Of a stretch of 64,000 nucleotides of DNA, positions 24,881 through 40,200 are shown piece by piece. The DNA comes from Atrichornis clamosus (taxonomy: Eukaryota > Chordata > Aves > Passeriformes > Menuridae), in the NCBI GenBank assembly GCA_013400975.1, contig WBMZ01003306.1, positions 283,693-347,692 on the forward strand, given 5' to 3'. Under the pieces are notes generated by a model. It was not told the origin of the DNA. It was given only the letters and a program-made list of their open reading frames with translations, and made no database searches. Numbering within the stretch: position 1 is the first letter of the stretch; each line of letters opens with the position of its first letter. The position numbers and the translations under genes are program-made.

Positions 24881-27800
24881 GGGAGAGAAAAACAGAAATG
24901 CATAAAAGTCAATTTAAAATTATTTTCTGCATGAAGCAGTTCTATAATATGCACCTAAAATACAGCATTGATAAGAAATCACAACATGGATTTCTTTTAT
25001 ATTCAGAGTGAAACTCATCACCATCCAGTAGTTGGAATTGCTAAATAACTGTGACTCCATGTTGGAAGTGGGTTGATATTACTTTAAAACAAAGGGAAAA
25101 GGATAAAAATCAGTGAAATATAGTGGTTTGGAAAGATTTTTCCTGAAAGAGAACTATACCTTTTAGGGTATTCCTGATCCAGTGAGACAAGTGTTAATTC
25201 TGCTGCTCTGATAAATGACCTTTTTTGCTGCTTCAGAGTCAAAGAGAGAGCTGCTTTCCAGAGTGAATGGAGCTGGGTGAATCACATGGTCTATGGCAAG
25301 CTCTGGAGTGCTTAGCAAATGAAGTCATCCAGACAGGATTAAACACAGTTATGTCTCCGTAGCAGAGCCTTGTTTATGGAAAATGAGTTTGGGCGATTGG
25401 CTTAGCCTAAGCACATACTGTTCTTTTTTACCTACGCAAATAAGACTTTCTTCCATTAAGTGGTCCTGTCCCAAGCAGAAAATGTTCCTGAGTTTGGTTC
25501 ATAGAGATGCAGCTTGGGGGAAGGAGGCTGGCCTATCTGTTCCTCTGATTTCCCATAGCCTTGGCAAGCTCCTCAATATATGCAGCAGTCTCTTTGCTGG
25601 TTTTTTTTTTTTCCTAATGAAATCCTACACTTTTTGAGGTCCCTGTGTCTTTTCCAAATGAAGCTGCCAAGAAACACATGAAGCATATATCAGCTGCAAT
25701 TAGAAAATGGTGGTTTAAAATTATGTTGGTGTTTTAAATCATAAATATTCCTATTCATATGCATCTAAAATGCAAAAATGCACCAGCTGTGAGGTTTTTC
25801 CTTTACTTCAGCTTATGAAAAACTCCAGGGGATCAGGAAATTTAGAGCACAAGAATGGTTTATTTTTATACCTATTTCCCTTGTCATTTCCTTTTCCCAT
25901 TCCAGTCCCTCTGAGAGGAACCAATTAACTTGAGACATTTTCCACATTCATTAGTATCTTCATTTAAAAAAAAACCGGCAGGATTGTTTCAAGACTGGTA
26001 TTTTGTGCCCAGTAAACTGTGATAACATTGCATGCCATAGTGTAGCTAACAGCAAAAGTGCTAAAGATGTAAAATCTGTGAATTAATAAACTGTTAAATT
26101 TTGCATCTGCACCTTTATCAAAATGGAACAGACACTATTACTAAACAGCAGGTTAACAAATAAAATGTACTTTAAAGAAGCAGGTTAGTGGCCATAAATT
26201 AAAAGGTGATCTTCAATGCTTTTGGAGGTAGTTGCTGAAAAAGAACCTGATTAGCAATTTGCAATAGAAGAACAAGGTGTTGTGACTTCAGCAAAGTGCT
26301 TTAAAGCTATCAGGCATATAAAGAGTCACCAAAATGTCACTTGGGCTACATGCCACAATCTGAGAGATGGGAGTGCCCCGTCTGGATGCTGTCTGGGGAG
26401 TCACGGACCCACAGAGCCTCTGCTGCCAGTACTGCTGCGTGTTTCCTCTTCTCCCTGTCCCTTCTCTCTTTCCTCCTGACGTTCAGCAACGCCACAGCCA
26501 CCCTGTGGCCATGGTCACAACCAGCAGCAGAGGCAGGTGATGGGGAGAAGCACACTACATGGAGGGGAGAGGGAGACCTGGTGCCTTGACGTCTGTGGTC
26601 TTCTCACCCGATTTGGCTGGTTGGGGATATTGCTCTTGTCCCAGAAGGCCTCTTACATGCCTGCTTTGATTTGGGCTTGAGGCTTTGTTCCTTTGCTTCT
26701 CGGCCTCAATAGAAAAGCAGTAGGTCAGTAACACTGTAGGAGAGAGTTATTTGCTGTGTACATACAGTTCTCCATTGTTTATCACTGTATTTCTATGGGC
26801 ATGCCATTTCTTTTTGCATACCACCACCTCATTGCATACCACTTTTTCATTGTTGTTATTTCTAGTGAATACACTAGCGAGTCCTTTTCCGCTGCTTTTT
26901 TTTTTTTTTTTTTGCTACTGAGGAAGCTGGAATTGGCTCAAGCTGTCCAGCCAAAATTGCGTAAAATATTCAGAAGTCCTCAGATTTCATAAGACCATGG
27001 TAGATGGTTCTTACAACCACTTTAATTCTTTGCTATGGAGATATAAAGTCCAGTGCCAATTTTTCCCATCCTTCAAAGATCTGTCAAATGCTGTAGGGTG
27101 AATATTAGGTGCTGAACAATAGTATACCTTGGAGCAACTCCAACAAATTTTCCTTTAAGGATTAGGAAAGCCCATGCATCAGCAACATTTCTTCATGATT
27201 CTCTCTGTATTCTTTGCTTCTTGTCATGCTAAGCAAGTTGTCATAAAGTTATCAGTTCTTGCTAGACTGACAGCAACCCTTCTCTGACCCATTTACCACA
27301 AAGCACTCTACAGTCTCTTGCAGTGACAGTTGCCCAGCACAGACACGTCTGACACTACTTTTTGGTGAAGTTCCAACAATTTGTTCTATAATTCCTAGCT
27401 GAATCTTTTTCCTTTTATTAGGGTTTTAAAGTTGCCAAACACAGCCAGCGTTTAAGACCTAGGGTTTGGGGCTGAAGTCAAATGCAATCAATTCTGAAAG
27501 CAACTAAGGTCTAGTTGCTGCTTGAATGAAGTGACTGGGTCTTTTGAGGTCCATTTCAACTATCAGAGACGGAAAGAAGAGGGAAGGAAATTTAAAGCAT
27601 TTCTGTTGAAGCAAAAGTGTCAACTCAAATATAAAATGCAGGAACTTTTCATAATTTTTAATGTGATCTCCCCAAACCCATGGTAAGTTTGGAGAAGCTT
27701 TTTAGTTTAAAGTGTTTAGTTCCCAAGCTCCTGTTTCTTCAAGACCTCACTCAGAAAATTCAGTGTGCTGGTATGTGAAGGATTAAAGTTTTCCTGGCTA

Positions 27801-30746
27801 AATTATCAAGAAGTTTGCAGATGCATTCAGCAACTGCTTGCAAAATATTGTTCCTCTGGGGGAAAAAAGGACCCAATTTTAGGGAAAGGGCTTTGCATAT
27901 GGTTGATACTCTGTAGGTTCAGACATAGAAATGAGAATTTTAAATGCAAAATTTAATATGGGAAATATAATAACTGTTTGAATTCTTGATAAACACTATA
28001 CAACATCACAAACAGTACTGAATACAACTTCCACCTCTCACTCATATTTGCTGCAGTAATTTAGTATCTGTTATCATGTTGCTTAAAAGATTTCATTACA
28101 CATAGAAGATAAACCTGAGCCAAACATCTCAAGCATCTTTCAGAGTCCATAAGCACAATATCTTATCATAGAAAGCTTTTCAGTGTCAGAGTGCTGCAAA
28201 AATCTCATGCTTAAGAATGTTATGTATAGGACAGTTCACCTCAGAATTATGTTTAGCTTTTTGAAATACTCTTTAAAACAACATTTTTCTGATTTTAATC
28301 AGCTTAATTCTTCAGTCTCCTGCACTCAAAAATACAGGAAACTAGAATTAGACAATGGATAAAAGAGCTCATAATAACTAAAACAACATTTCCTCCCATG
28401 AAGTTAGAGATCTGAACCTTGCAGGAATTTCAAAGTGCTACATATATTTTCTGTGCACTAAACTAAATATTTTTAAATACCATAAAGGCTTTTAAAAATA
28501 AACACCTTAGAGCACGATTCCTCCTAAAAATATTTTCAAGAGACACAATTTTGGTTTTGGTTTCTATATTGTTCAAAAGAAGAAAAGAAGTTCTGATGTA
28601 GTGGAAGCCAGAAAACAAAGCAAATGCTGTAGGGCTTCTGTAGAAAAGTAAATGAACAAACAAACAAGAACCACTGTAGACGAAGAGATACTGAACTATC
28701 AGATTGCAATGGCAGTGAAGGGAATCACAGACACCTCGTTAGGAAAGGGGAACTAGATGTAAAGCCAAGTCAAACCCACTATATAGAATAAAAAAGATAA
28801 CCAAAGCATACACGTGCATTCTGTTGGCTTTACTTGTCACTGCCACACCTCTATGGATTTCAGTGGTTGATTAAGGATATAGGAGGTTTTGGCATTTTCA
28901 CGTGTCATGTGCTGGCTTGGGAATACAAACTCCCTCCTTGACAACATACTGTACATGAAAGATGGATGCTTGCAAAAACAAATGCTGAGTGTCCTCAAGC
29001 CAAGCTTAGAGCTCTGCATTTCAGTGTTTTCCATGGAGTCAGTTGAACAGTACTCAGCCAGCTCTAGTCAATAGAGATATTTATTACTTTTCCACAGGTG
29101 AGATGGAGTGATAGAGCCAGAGCACTTTACAGGAAGAAAAGATTTCTAGTATTAGTGAATGTTTTCTAAACTGTTGAATAACAGCTGAAACTGTTCTCAT
29201 GGTACAAGTGCCTTAGCAGTGAAAAGGTCAGCAAAAAATTTTACCCATTGATTAGTGACAGAGTAGCTGCAACTAAATTTTGTGAGCCTTTTGTCTCCTG
29301 AATTATGACTTCAATGATATGATCATTGATCCAGTTCCTACTGAAGTCAACAAGAATCTTTCCACTGACATTCAAGAGAAGCTGGTTATAAATAGACCTA
29401 CACAGTCAGTAGTCTTCAGGCAAGTCTTCCTTGGCTTCAGATGTAGAAAAATGTAGCCCAATAAGGTTATAAATATTTCAGGATGGAGTTATATACTTGT
29501 ACTGGCACAGTAGACAGTTTCTTTTTATCTGGACATAAAGAGCATTTCGGACAGCTTTTTGATATTAGTTGGTTAGAGCAGAGTTTTAAAATTCACTAAA
29601 TACTGCTTTACAAGTGGCAGATGTATTCCTCATTGCTGTGGGTCAACAGTGGGAAAGTTTTGAGAGAGCTTGAAAGAATTTCTCACTTGCCATGTTGATG
29701 GATATTCATTGATTTGCTGCATGTTCTTGGGGGTTAGTTGTAACTTTAGATTTAAGCACTTTGGCACATCCATGAATCAGCAAAAACTCTGATGCAGCCT
29801 TTCTTGGAGTTATTGCAGGACTGAACTTGCATTGTGTGGATGATTGAATCAGAGAGGCCAAGCGTCCTCCTTGTGCCTGAGATGATCCTTTAGAGAGCCA
29901 TTTTCCATGTTTGCTCAATTTCCCTGCAGAGATTAAATTTATGGAGCAAGGCTATTACTAGAACTAGTGAAGTGAGGGTGAAAGAACTTCACAGACCTTC
30001 ACACACAGAAAATTGCTATGGGATTCAAGTTCTTCTGCACAAGAATGTGTTAGGAGTGGGCCAAGAACAAAGACGTGAACAGATCTCTGAAATCCTCAAA
30101 GAGACTGGAGGGAATTTAACTAAATGGACATTGAGCTACCTACATCTGAAAATAAACACACTGTATGGGTAAATAGAAGTATGTGCACAGTGGGGTTGGA
30201 AGGAAATTCAGTTTCCCCATTAGAAGATCTAGAAAAGTGTCATGCACTGTCTAAAGGTAATGAAGCAGACTGTATTTTCATCACTGCCTGATAACCCTGG
30301 CCATGCCAGTGTATGTCTATGTTTTAAGTCTGTGCATGTAAAAATGGACATTTTTTTCTATCTTTCTGCACCTTCACTTCAGTGGACAAATCTGGCAGGA
30401 GGTTATTGTCTTTACCTCTGCTTCTGCATGACCTCTTCTGAGAATAAACACTGTATGTGAAAGCTTTGCCCTGCAAATTTTTATAGCTCTACTGAAAATA
30501 CTGTACACACACTTAAAAAGATGTCTTATCAGAATACAATAATGTGGAAGCCCTTTTAAAGCAAATTACGGTAGGAAAAATATATCCTTCCTTTCCTCAC
30601 ACAACATCAACACATACCATTATTACGTATCTGTTCCTGTCTTGAGTCCAGCCATGTGCACTGCTACATATTGAAACATCTGTACATTAGACAGTTACTT
30701 ACTTTGAGCAGCTTCAAAAACTGCAAGCAAATTTTAAGCACATTCT
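24881..30746. other. Noncoding DNA, no gene seen
   Basis: No supported exon is present. A GC-richer patch at 26.28-26.59 kb has overlapping open frames on both strands, consistent with chance. An 18-base T run lies at 26896-26913 and a shorter one near 25.6 kb. The rest is ordinary AT-rich sequence. Confidence 0.55.
26896..26913. repeat. Poly(T) run of 18
   Basis: An uninterrupted run of 18 Ts. It may be the reversed poly(A) tail of an old retroinsertion, but no matching element body or target-site duplication is evident. Long homopolymers are also prone to length errors. Confidence 0.9.
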
Positions 30747-31203
30747 GTGCTCCATCCTTATGGCCCAGTTCCTGTTATCCGTCAAGCCTGTTTTAAAATA
30801 GGACGCGTTTTCGGTACTGCAAAGTCAACAGTGCTGGAAAGTTGGCAGGTAGGCTTGTTTAAACAACATTCCCAAGTAGTCTCCTGGCAGGTGTTTCCAG
30901 AGTACTTTGAGCACAATTCTGTGGATGGGATATCTGCCAAAGTACATAGCAACAGGGAAAGAAGTGTTTTCCTTTTACCGCGGTTGGGACAGTGCAGTGT
31001 TTTAGATGCTGCGCTGTGCATCCATTTCAGGAGTTTATTTTGGCACCGAGTCAGAACAAAATACACAGCATCTTCCTGCCTGTTTAATGCAAGTGAGTTC
31101 CAGAATATCGACTGGTGGGTTATCTTCCTGGCAACGTGCCAGCCTCTGGCATGCCTCTTGCACCAATCTAGTCTTTCAGCTATATAGAACCCTTTCACCT
31201 TAG
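30747..31203. other. Stop-poor patch open on both strands
   Basis: A 146-codon plus frame (30747-31187) and a 138-codon minus frame (30782-31198) overlap almost completely. The patch carries more CpG than its surroundings (for example gacgcg and accgcgg). I recognise neither translation. Possible explanations are an old exon or retrocopy, a regulatory element, or chance, and the sequence alone does not decide between them. Confidence 0.3.
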
Positions 31204-34200
31204 AACTCCTTTCTGTACACTGTCATGCTGCAAGGGTTTGTGCAAGTTCAGAGCAAATGTCCATTTCATAGCTGGCCAAAAATGCAAAATGGGAAGGGTG
31301 GATGGGGCAGGAGAGGGAGCAGAGAAGCCTTTCTACCTGGCATTGGTTTCTGTTACAACCAAGCCTAGCTTTGCTTAATTGAAACCTGTCCTTTAGATTT
31401 GAAAAACACACAACTGGTTTTATAATCCTCCTGGCAGCCTGTCCACTTCTCAGTATGTGTCCTGGACCTAAAATTACCCTCTATAATATCCCTGCAGAAA
31501 TAGTCTCTCAGATATGTATACTCTTACCTACATACAAATGCTCTCTGACCTAAAATAGAAACAGGTATGTGGAACAGTAAACAGACATCAAAGGCAAAAG
31601 GAAACATTAACTGAGGGATATGCTGTTTTGAAATTTAAACTTTAATGCTATGCTGAAATAAGCCCTGTTCAAAGACATGGTCACAGCATGTTTGGTTGTT
31701 AAGCAAGTTCTTAGTAGTCTAACACCAGAGCTGCAGCTGCAGGTGACCTGCACTCATGCAGCCTTGGCACAGGCTATGGAGAGTGCTCTGTAACACAAAA
31801 CTGGTTTCCAAAGGGCTTTAATCTCAAATCCAATTCTAGCTCTTGGTTATAAAGAAAAAAAAAAAAAAAGAAACTGGGTCAAACCAAAACACTTGCATTT
31901 TCCTGGATATGTAGACAGCTTAACGCAAAGTTTCAGATGTGGCTTATTCCAGTCACTTCAGACGCTTTCACCCTTGCAGCGACTGTGTCAGCACCCTTAC
32001 TGCCAGTTATTTCACTTGAGCTCTTACTGCGCAGGTGTCACAACTCCACACTGCCTCTGTACTCACACCCGTACTCATCCCTGTACTCACCCATCCCGCT
32101 GGCTGTGTAATGAGCTAACACCTTCACCTCTCTCATCCGTAACTCCTGCAAGTTGGCATAGGGGCAGAAACCTCTAGTAAGTACCCTGTAAGCTACAGGA
32201 GACAGTATTGTGTGGTGGCAAATACTGTAGGAAGACAAACAGACTGGGTGGTAACTTTTTTCTCTTTTATTTTGTAAAAATCTTCATTTCCCTATTGAAA
32301 TTGCCTGGCACAGAATTTTCAGGTTATTGGAGCAGGCTGCCATCAAATCCAGCTGGCCTGGCCACAAAATGTGTGGACTGGCAAGGGCTCTCCTCTGTCC
32401 TCTGTAACTGCCAACCTTCCTGTTTCACTGAGCCTGTCCTGTATCCAACCCAAAATTCACCTTGGCCTAAGCTAGAGGCAGGCTCTTCTCTAGGGGCTTG
32501 GCTTCTCCAGTGAGTTGTGCCTCCTCCTGTCTTCAAAACTGACTTCAAAGCTCTCCTCTTATCAGTATTTTATATGTGACTGTTTCCACTACTTTTCTTT
32601 CTCCTTTGCATATAAGGGGGAGTTAGAGAGCTTAGGCATATGCATATAGGCTCTGTGCAAACACAACGCAAGACACCTCATTGTCCAGGTGTGGAGGGTG
32701 GATGAGCAGGACAGCACATGGACAAAACTAAACACTCCAGGGTCACATGGTAGATCTGAGCAGCCCTGCCTTTGTTGCTCTGCACCATTGTGAGCATGTA
32801 GCAAACGAAAGTTTTCAGCAGAATTTATAAGAAAAACTGACCAAAACAAAGAACAAGTGATTACTTCAAGGGAGCCCAGCCCAGACAAGATACTTAAATA
32901 CAGTATTGCAGGGGAGAATCTATGGAGTCTCCTTTCTAATAAGTCCTTAATAAATTGTTTTCCATTACTTTGTGTAATAAGAGTTTTAATTAATGAATCA
33001 AAGAAACACGAAACAAGGAAAATGTACAACAGATTCAGGGGTATCAGGTATTCTATTCCTAGTTTTGGAGTCTGACTTTCAAAATTACTTCTCAGTGGTA
33101 CCCATTGATACTTCAGCAATACTGGGGCATTACAATCACACCAAGTGTCCTTTTCTCTTGCTCTGTAGATATAATGTAGCTATCTATCATTTCATATTCT
33201 CAGAGGGTGACATTTACTCTGATGCTAGCTCTCTCCACTGGAAAGAGAGTAATCCAAGAAAATAAATGGAAATGTTCAGAGTCTGGGTGAAGCAAAATTT
33301 GAGTGACTACCTCCAGAAATGTTTATAGCACTTGCCAGTCTATGCTGTTCAGATTAAAAATAGAGTGAATAATACTACTATGTCTTGTAAAAAAAAAAGG
33401 AAAAAATACACTATATTGAGATGTTACTGGAATCCTAAGCATTTCCAGGTGTTGTGGATCACTTACAATAGTTAGGATAGAAATTTTCCCAGCCTCTTTT
33501 TTCCTTTTTGTTTTGACTTTTTCATATGTTGTGGTGGATACTAGACTGACAAGCCTAGTGAATATTCATTTGTCTTGCCACAGACCATATATGCTCCTGA
33601 TGATTGCGCTTTTCCATTCTGCGATCTATGATCATATTTCTTGTTGGACTTGATTTCTTTTTGTTGGAGCTGTCTACCTTCTCCAGATAATGGAGTGAGA
33701 CTATCACCATTTTCCAATAAAAAAAATCCTAGTCCATTCAGGTTGCATAAAGCCACCATGGGCATCAATGTCAACACAGTCACTTTCAGTGATGATAATA
33801 CTTTTTAGTGATTATCAAAGTAAGCTAGATGTAGTCTAGTAATCTAAACCCCTCAGATTAACTTTATAAATCCCATAAATCTCTGGATTCCTCAACCAGA
33901 AGTTAAGTCTCTTGCATCTGTCTGATAGTCAGGCTGATAGACCTGCCTATTCGAGTCAATAAGGAATTTTTACTTCCCTAATAACTGGAACTGGGCGCAT
34001 GTTTTCAAACAACTTGCCTTTCATTTCTGGAGTTTGCTGAAAACTATTACTTTTAGCTAGTAAGTGCTCCTGTAGGGGAAGATGCATTATCGGTATAGTT
34101 TTTTAAGGAATATATTTAAACGTATGTGATCTCACAATTTGCATTAGTCAAACAGGCTCTTGAAAATGGAGATTTGGAAAATGAAACAGAAATGTTCAGA

Positions 34201-37200
34201 GCTTTTCTAAAACTTAGGGGACATTGACTGTCATTCTAACAGATAATTTTTGAAGGAGGAATGTTCCTGGACGTTTTCTTCCTTTATAGTTCTGGATGTA
34301 ACTTTACTCCAGTGCTGGCAGAGCTTTCTCTAGTGTGGGCAAAGGTCTTGCATTCAAAATGGAATTTCTGTGAGTGTGGTTACAACATGCTTCCTCTAGA
34401 GAACCTGACAAAGAAAACACAGAAGAATGTGCTGAGTTATCAGTATGGGGGTTTTTTTTGCCAAGCACGCTAATGCCTGTCACCCTCTTTGAACGGTCAC
34501 TTCTGAAATTTGTGGGAGTTTATCTGTACCACTGCCAAATTACCCACAGGAATTCAGTATTAAATCAACTTTGCAGAATGCGAAGAAATAACTTCTTTTC
34601 CTCTGTTGAGTGAAAGGTGCATAACAGTAATTCAGTGGACATCTTCCTGCAGAAAATAGAAAGCACTAAATAGCCTTAGAACAAGATGTTTTCTGAGTCT
34701 AGTTGAATGGCCACCAGGTTGTTGATTTATAGCCAGCTTTCAGACCCTTGTTTGTTTGGACCTGTGTCTAGGCACAGCTGCTAAATCAGCTTACCAGCAC
34801 ACCTCTGTGGAACAGATCCTCCATCTAGTATCTCTCAGCAGCATGTGCTGCTGTAGCATTCAGCTGCCAGAGACCCAAGTGCAAGTTCTGACACATCCCA
34901 TTTCCTTTACTCACCTCAATAATTGAAATATTTCCAGTGCTCTACCCTTTGGATTTTATGGCCAATTCATAAAGGGGATAGACAATATCAGTTGGCTAAT
35001 TAGTTTGTTCCACTGCAAGGAAGACAGATTAGGAAATCTCAGCCCACATAGGACAGCAATATGGAATAACAAAATTTAAACATAGGAAGAACAAGAAAGA
35101 CAACTCACTTTCTAGCAAGGCAGGAGGACAAGGCTAGGCAGGCAAAAGAGATTCCAGTTTTTTTGGAGGGATGCTGTGGCCAGGACTCTTAGAAAAGGAT
35201 TTTTGGTGAAGACAGTAAGAGAAGAGCATTTATGTGACATAGGTTGTTTTCTTACAGGCTGTTTTCTCCTGAACTTTGTCAATATGACCTCTCATTGTAA
35301 CAGTTGTTATATACGGGTTCTGTTTTGTGACACCACCCAGTTCTAACTATTCCAGCCCTATTTTAACAGTAACTTTGGGGAAGGACCCAAGAATTTGATT
35401 CCCAAATCAAAACCTGAAATTATCTTCAGACTTCAATATGCAAATGAGAATTGCTAGACTTGAAATGACCACTCCCTGATAACATCTTAAACACCAGAGA
35501 CAGACAAATGATTGCCAATATTTTCTTTGAGGAAAAATATTATGGCAATAATAGTTCAACCTTTCCTTTTTTTTTTTTACCTGTTGCTACTTCCATGTTA
35601 ATTCTCAGGTTCTAAGTTACTGAACAGAAGTAGCTAATATATTTCCAATATATCCTTCTGCTCTACATTTTTTTTTCAGGAATATTTTCAGCAAATAAAT
35701 TCACTAATAGCATTCTTAGAACCTATGGATTTTCAGCATATATTAGAGTTCATCTGCAGAAGATAAATTTTCAACTCATAAGCCCTAATTTTTAGACAAG
35801 ATAATCTCAATCATATTTCAACATCTTAAAGAATTCCAGCTCAGCTCAAAATTATTGCCATGCCACTGAGTCCTTGTAACAGACCATTGCCATGGTATTA
35901 AACCAGTGCCAAGCAGAACGAAATTAGTTACTCCAAATAACCTCTACTTGCTATTCTGCCATAGAACAGGAAAATTACTCTGTGGTGAACGGATCCAAAC
36001 CAGACTAACCCACAGCCTTAGAATTTTAAGTATTAATTTACCCAACTGTCTGCAAAAGATGCAGCCACTGAACTTTGAAAAGCATATACATTGGAAGAAA
36101 CTTGGAAGGTGCTCACTGTTTTCAAAATTAATTTCCAAAATTTTCATTTCATTGAAGAATGTGATTTGTTGCAAGTTATTTACTGGTTCCATTAATGAGA
36201 GAAAGAGAGAGAAAAGAAAAGGAATTCTTACAACAGCTTCAAAATAGAAAATGGAGATAGTGCTGAATGTCTTAGACTACAGGGTAAAGAAGACATTTCA
36301 GTACACAGATCAGGCTTCAAATGGTGCAGAAAACTATGTAAGATGGAATTCATATCATAACACTTCAGTCATCTGGAAAGTAGATGTTTAATTTAGTAGC
36401 AGCCTCAGTATGCTCTGTAGCCAGATGCAACCTCATCCACCTCAGATGGGTTGAAAACTCCTCACCACTGATTACAGAGGAATCCTCAGTAACCAGCTCA
36501 ATAGCTCAGACACCAACTTTCAGTAGGTTGATGTTAAGTGAGAGGAATCCTACTTAGAGGAGGGACAAAATTGCAGGTCAAACTTTATTGTGTGCAGTTT
36601 GCATTTTGTCGCAAGGGCCTCTGGTTGATGAGGGACAAATGTATTCATGACATGATTGTCCTGCCCCTGGAGTGGCTCTTGCTCTGAGAAGCACAACAGC
36701 CCTGGGGCTGGCAGCACTGGGAAAGAGCAGCTCCAGGAACAATGGGCTAGCAGCTGAGCTGTGCACAAATGAGGAAAGGAAGCCATTTGTCATCTCTAGG
36801 CCTTAATGGAGAGCCGCTTCCTAGTAATTAGAGAAACACAGAAACTGAAAAAAAGAAAACAAGAAACTTACGTAATATGATCTCAGAGCTGGCTGATTTG
36901 CTAATGTAAAACACAGGGTGGAAAAAAAAGGGCTGATAATGTGGAACAGTAGGGCATGACTGCTGATCTCATAGAAAAAACATGCGGAAAATACTATTCA
37001 AAACACTGGCAAAATGACTTCATGTGAAAGGCAGATTTCTTCTCTTCCAGTGGGCAGAATGTTCCAAAGGAACCTGCATGCATCTGCATGTGTGCTTTTT
37101 CCATCAAGAGGCGTGCAGAAGGCCTGGGTATCGCCGAGTCAAACGGACAGTGTTTGGTTCACACAATGTGTGTACCTTTGTCCGAGATTAGGGAACTGTT

Positions 37201-40200
37201 AGATTGTATCTGAGACTTTTCCTGCTTGAGCCCTGGCTGTAAGGCTGCAGCATTTTCTGAGGTTTCAACAGTTTGGGGAGCAAAAGAAAGTTCCTTTCCA
37301 GATACAGTCCCTCACCTCTAGCTCTCTAGACTCAAATGGTAAGAAAAGCAGAATTAGCAGCAGACCCTGCCCAGCCGCTGCTTTTTAAAACTGGAGTCTG
37401 GAGCATGGGCTAATGACCCAAGACATTCCCTACTACTTTCATTTAGTAGACATATACACTTTTATTATTTTCTCAGTAGTTATGAATGACTGAAGAAATA
37501 GGCATTTGTTCATGTAGAACAAAAAAACCCTTCATGACACCATAAAAAAATGACAATTTATAAGACAAAACTCCTCTTTCACATACTGCAAAAAATACTT
37601 AACAGTGACTGCTTTAGGAAGATATAGTTTATTGCATTAAGGATAGATGTCCAGTATTTTGCCTAAACTGTGGTGTTCAAAATCATTAGTATCTATTAAA
37701 ATTTTAGGAGGAATTTCTCTAAGTGCTTGTGAATTCTGACTCTACTATTACATACTCAAGCATACGCTTTTGCTTTTATTGGCAGGAAAAGGAGTTTGAC
37801 AGGGGCTGATCAGAGACTTGAGAAACAAAGTTGTTGGCCTCTGTTTCTCATGGAGTTTTTCCTTCTGTCACAGAATCTATAATAAATCTGGACACTGAAT
37901 GAGATTCCACACATGCTGAGAAATGAACAGTTAATTGAAAGAGACCCCAGATGTCCCTTGGAAGGTGAGCATGGTCCTCTCCTGAACAGGCATCTCTTCA
38001 TCACTTCCCTGGGGGTAATTGTGCCATATCAGCACTACTTGTATGACCACAGTCTCTGTCACACCCTTCCTTCCAGGCAAACCTATATTTCCTACCCACG
38101 TCTTTTTGGAAACCTCTGAGTGAAGACGAAACTGAAGTTTTAACCCTTGTCCAATTAAAAAAAATAAAAGCTGTCAGATCGCTTACTTTGGGTACTAGGT
38201 GCTTGTTTGGGCACTGGTGTATTATTTTGTCTTTAGTTACCAGCTTCTCTAACAACTGGTGCTATGACACAGAGGCACCTTCTAATTCCTTGACAAGTGC
38301 AGTGGCAAAATGAATTATTTTATTGCCCATAACTGTTACATGCACTGTCTTGCCTTGGTGATGTTATCATCTGGATTAAATGAGTCTGCTTCAGGTAAAA
38401 TCTACTAGAAGCGTCCCATGTTAGGCAACAGTATTTTTGTTAGGTCAGGCACTGAGCTCACTCAGATGTAGCTTACATTGGCTTTGGGTTATTTTTAAAG
38501 AGCTCTGCAGATGCCATGGCAACTGACCCCGGCTAAGGGAGGCAGGCAGGGCATTACTAAATGAGACTTTGAGGTTTTCAGTACAGTTCACTGGAGAATA
38601 ACCTGACATCCATATATATGTGGCACTCAATCAGGTTTTTAAAGTATTTTATTCATTAAGAAAATATTTTTGCCTAATTTCTGACCTGAGGCAAAACAGC
38701 CTTGGCATTTGCAAAGGCTCTAAAGATTGTTAATATTTGACTATTCCCTCTAACTTCAGCAAACTCAGTATCGAACATCATAAAGGATATGGAGTGTAAC
38801 AGGCGTTTGTCCTTCTGTTATTCATGTAGGAAACATACATTATTCTGAGTCATTGCATTTACCAAGAATAGATCTAAGAGCTGCAATAGTCCACAACAGA
38901 GGTCAGCAAGAAAGATAGGCTACGTGACCTAGAGGTAGGAGCAACATCACAAAAGAGAGATCTGTAAAAGGCAACACGTCCCTGCTTCTGTTTAAATTTA
39001 AACAGTACTAGAAACCATTGTCTCATAAAGAATTGAAATGCCATCGGTAAAACATTCTCCCTTGGAGATGCAACATGTCCTGGATTCTGGTGATTTTTTA
39101 CTAGTCAGGTTTTAATCTCTATTTCAGGTGAAGAAAATTGCACCCTGATGCAACCCTTTCAGGTAGGCTGCTGCCTCCTGACATAGAGCACTGGGCAAAC
39201 ACTATATTACCTAGATAAGGTGAGTTTTGTATCTAAATTGTGCCCCACATTTTCTTCTAAGAAAATGTTCTTCACTCTCTCTCTCTCTTTATTTTTCAAA
39301 CAGCTGAAAATATGAGATGTACCTTAATATAGGGCTGAAATCTTAATCCCAGTTTTATGAGGTCTATTAAACTGATATGTATTGTGCAATGTGGGAATTA
39401 ATCCCAGGTGGCCTCCAGAAAAGCCTGGTGTCTCTAGTTCTCAAGTGTTTGTCTCCTATTCATGTGATCTGTGTGTTTTCCAGTGTGCACAGTGTATTCT
39501 GTATTACAATTTAATGAGATAAAGACAAGTGGAATGTGCACACTTAATCAGTTCAGATGATAGTATTTCCTAACCCATATCACCAAGAAAGGCTCACAGC
39601 TGTTCGGGCTCATTCCAGTGAGTAATAGCTTTCAAAGAAAAACGAACCATAAGAAATAGTAGAAATCAAAATGTAATTAGAGTCAGCTAGTAATCATTCT
39701 GTCTTAATTACAGCACTGCAATTGTCCTTACTTCAGAGAGAGGACTCCTGAGAGAATTTTGCCCACTGGATTGTTTAGAGGTAAAAATGGATAGCCTGTA
39801 AATCCTTTCATCCATTTTCTCTCTTGTGTGGTTTCTTCCTTTATCCTAAACACTGTCAGGTTCATGTACTTTTAATTTCATTGTCTGGGAACATATTAGC
39901 TGTGTTATGGAAATGACAAAGAGAAACTGTGTGGTTCTGAAAGCTTGTGGAAGAACTGGGCAAAGTTTTAAGAGATCATTCTCTGCATTGTTGCAGAAAC
40001 TAGTGCTTTATCATTTTCAAGGGAAATTGTTTAAAAAGTACTTGAGACCACGTTTATGAAGCGGGGTGTATTACTTCATGTATTTTGAACTTGAAACATT
40101 TTACATGTTTCTCCAAATTAGACCTAGCTCCCTCTTTGCTTCTCAGACTTCATATCCCTTTTCCAGGACGTGTTTCTCTAGTGCCTGTTTTTGTCCTGTT

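Noticed and set aside
32589..33119. 176-codon minus-strand frame, the longest in the window
   Set aside because: No recognisable domain, overlapping plus-strand frames, no splice or promoter context, and a length reachable by chance in 64 kb.
39128..39162. 35-base microexon candidate between tctatttcag and gtaggc
   Set aside because: Only 11 codons, two other frames stop, and such short AG/GT pairs are expected by chance in this much sequence.
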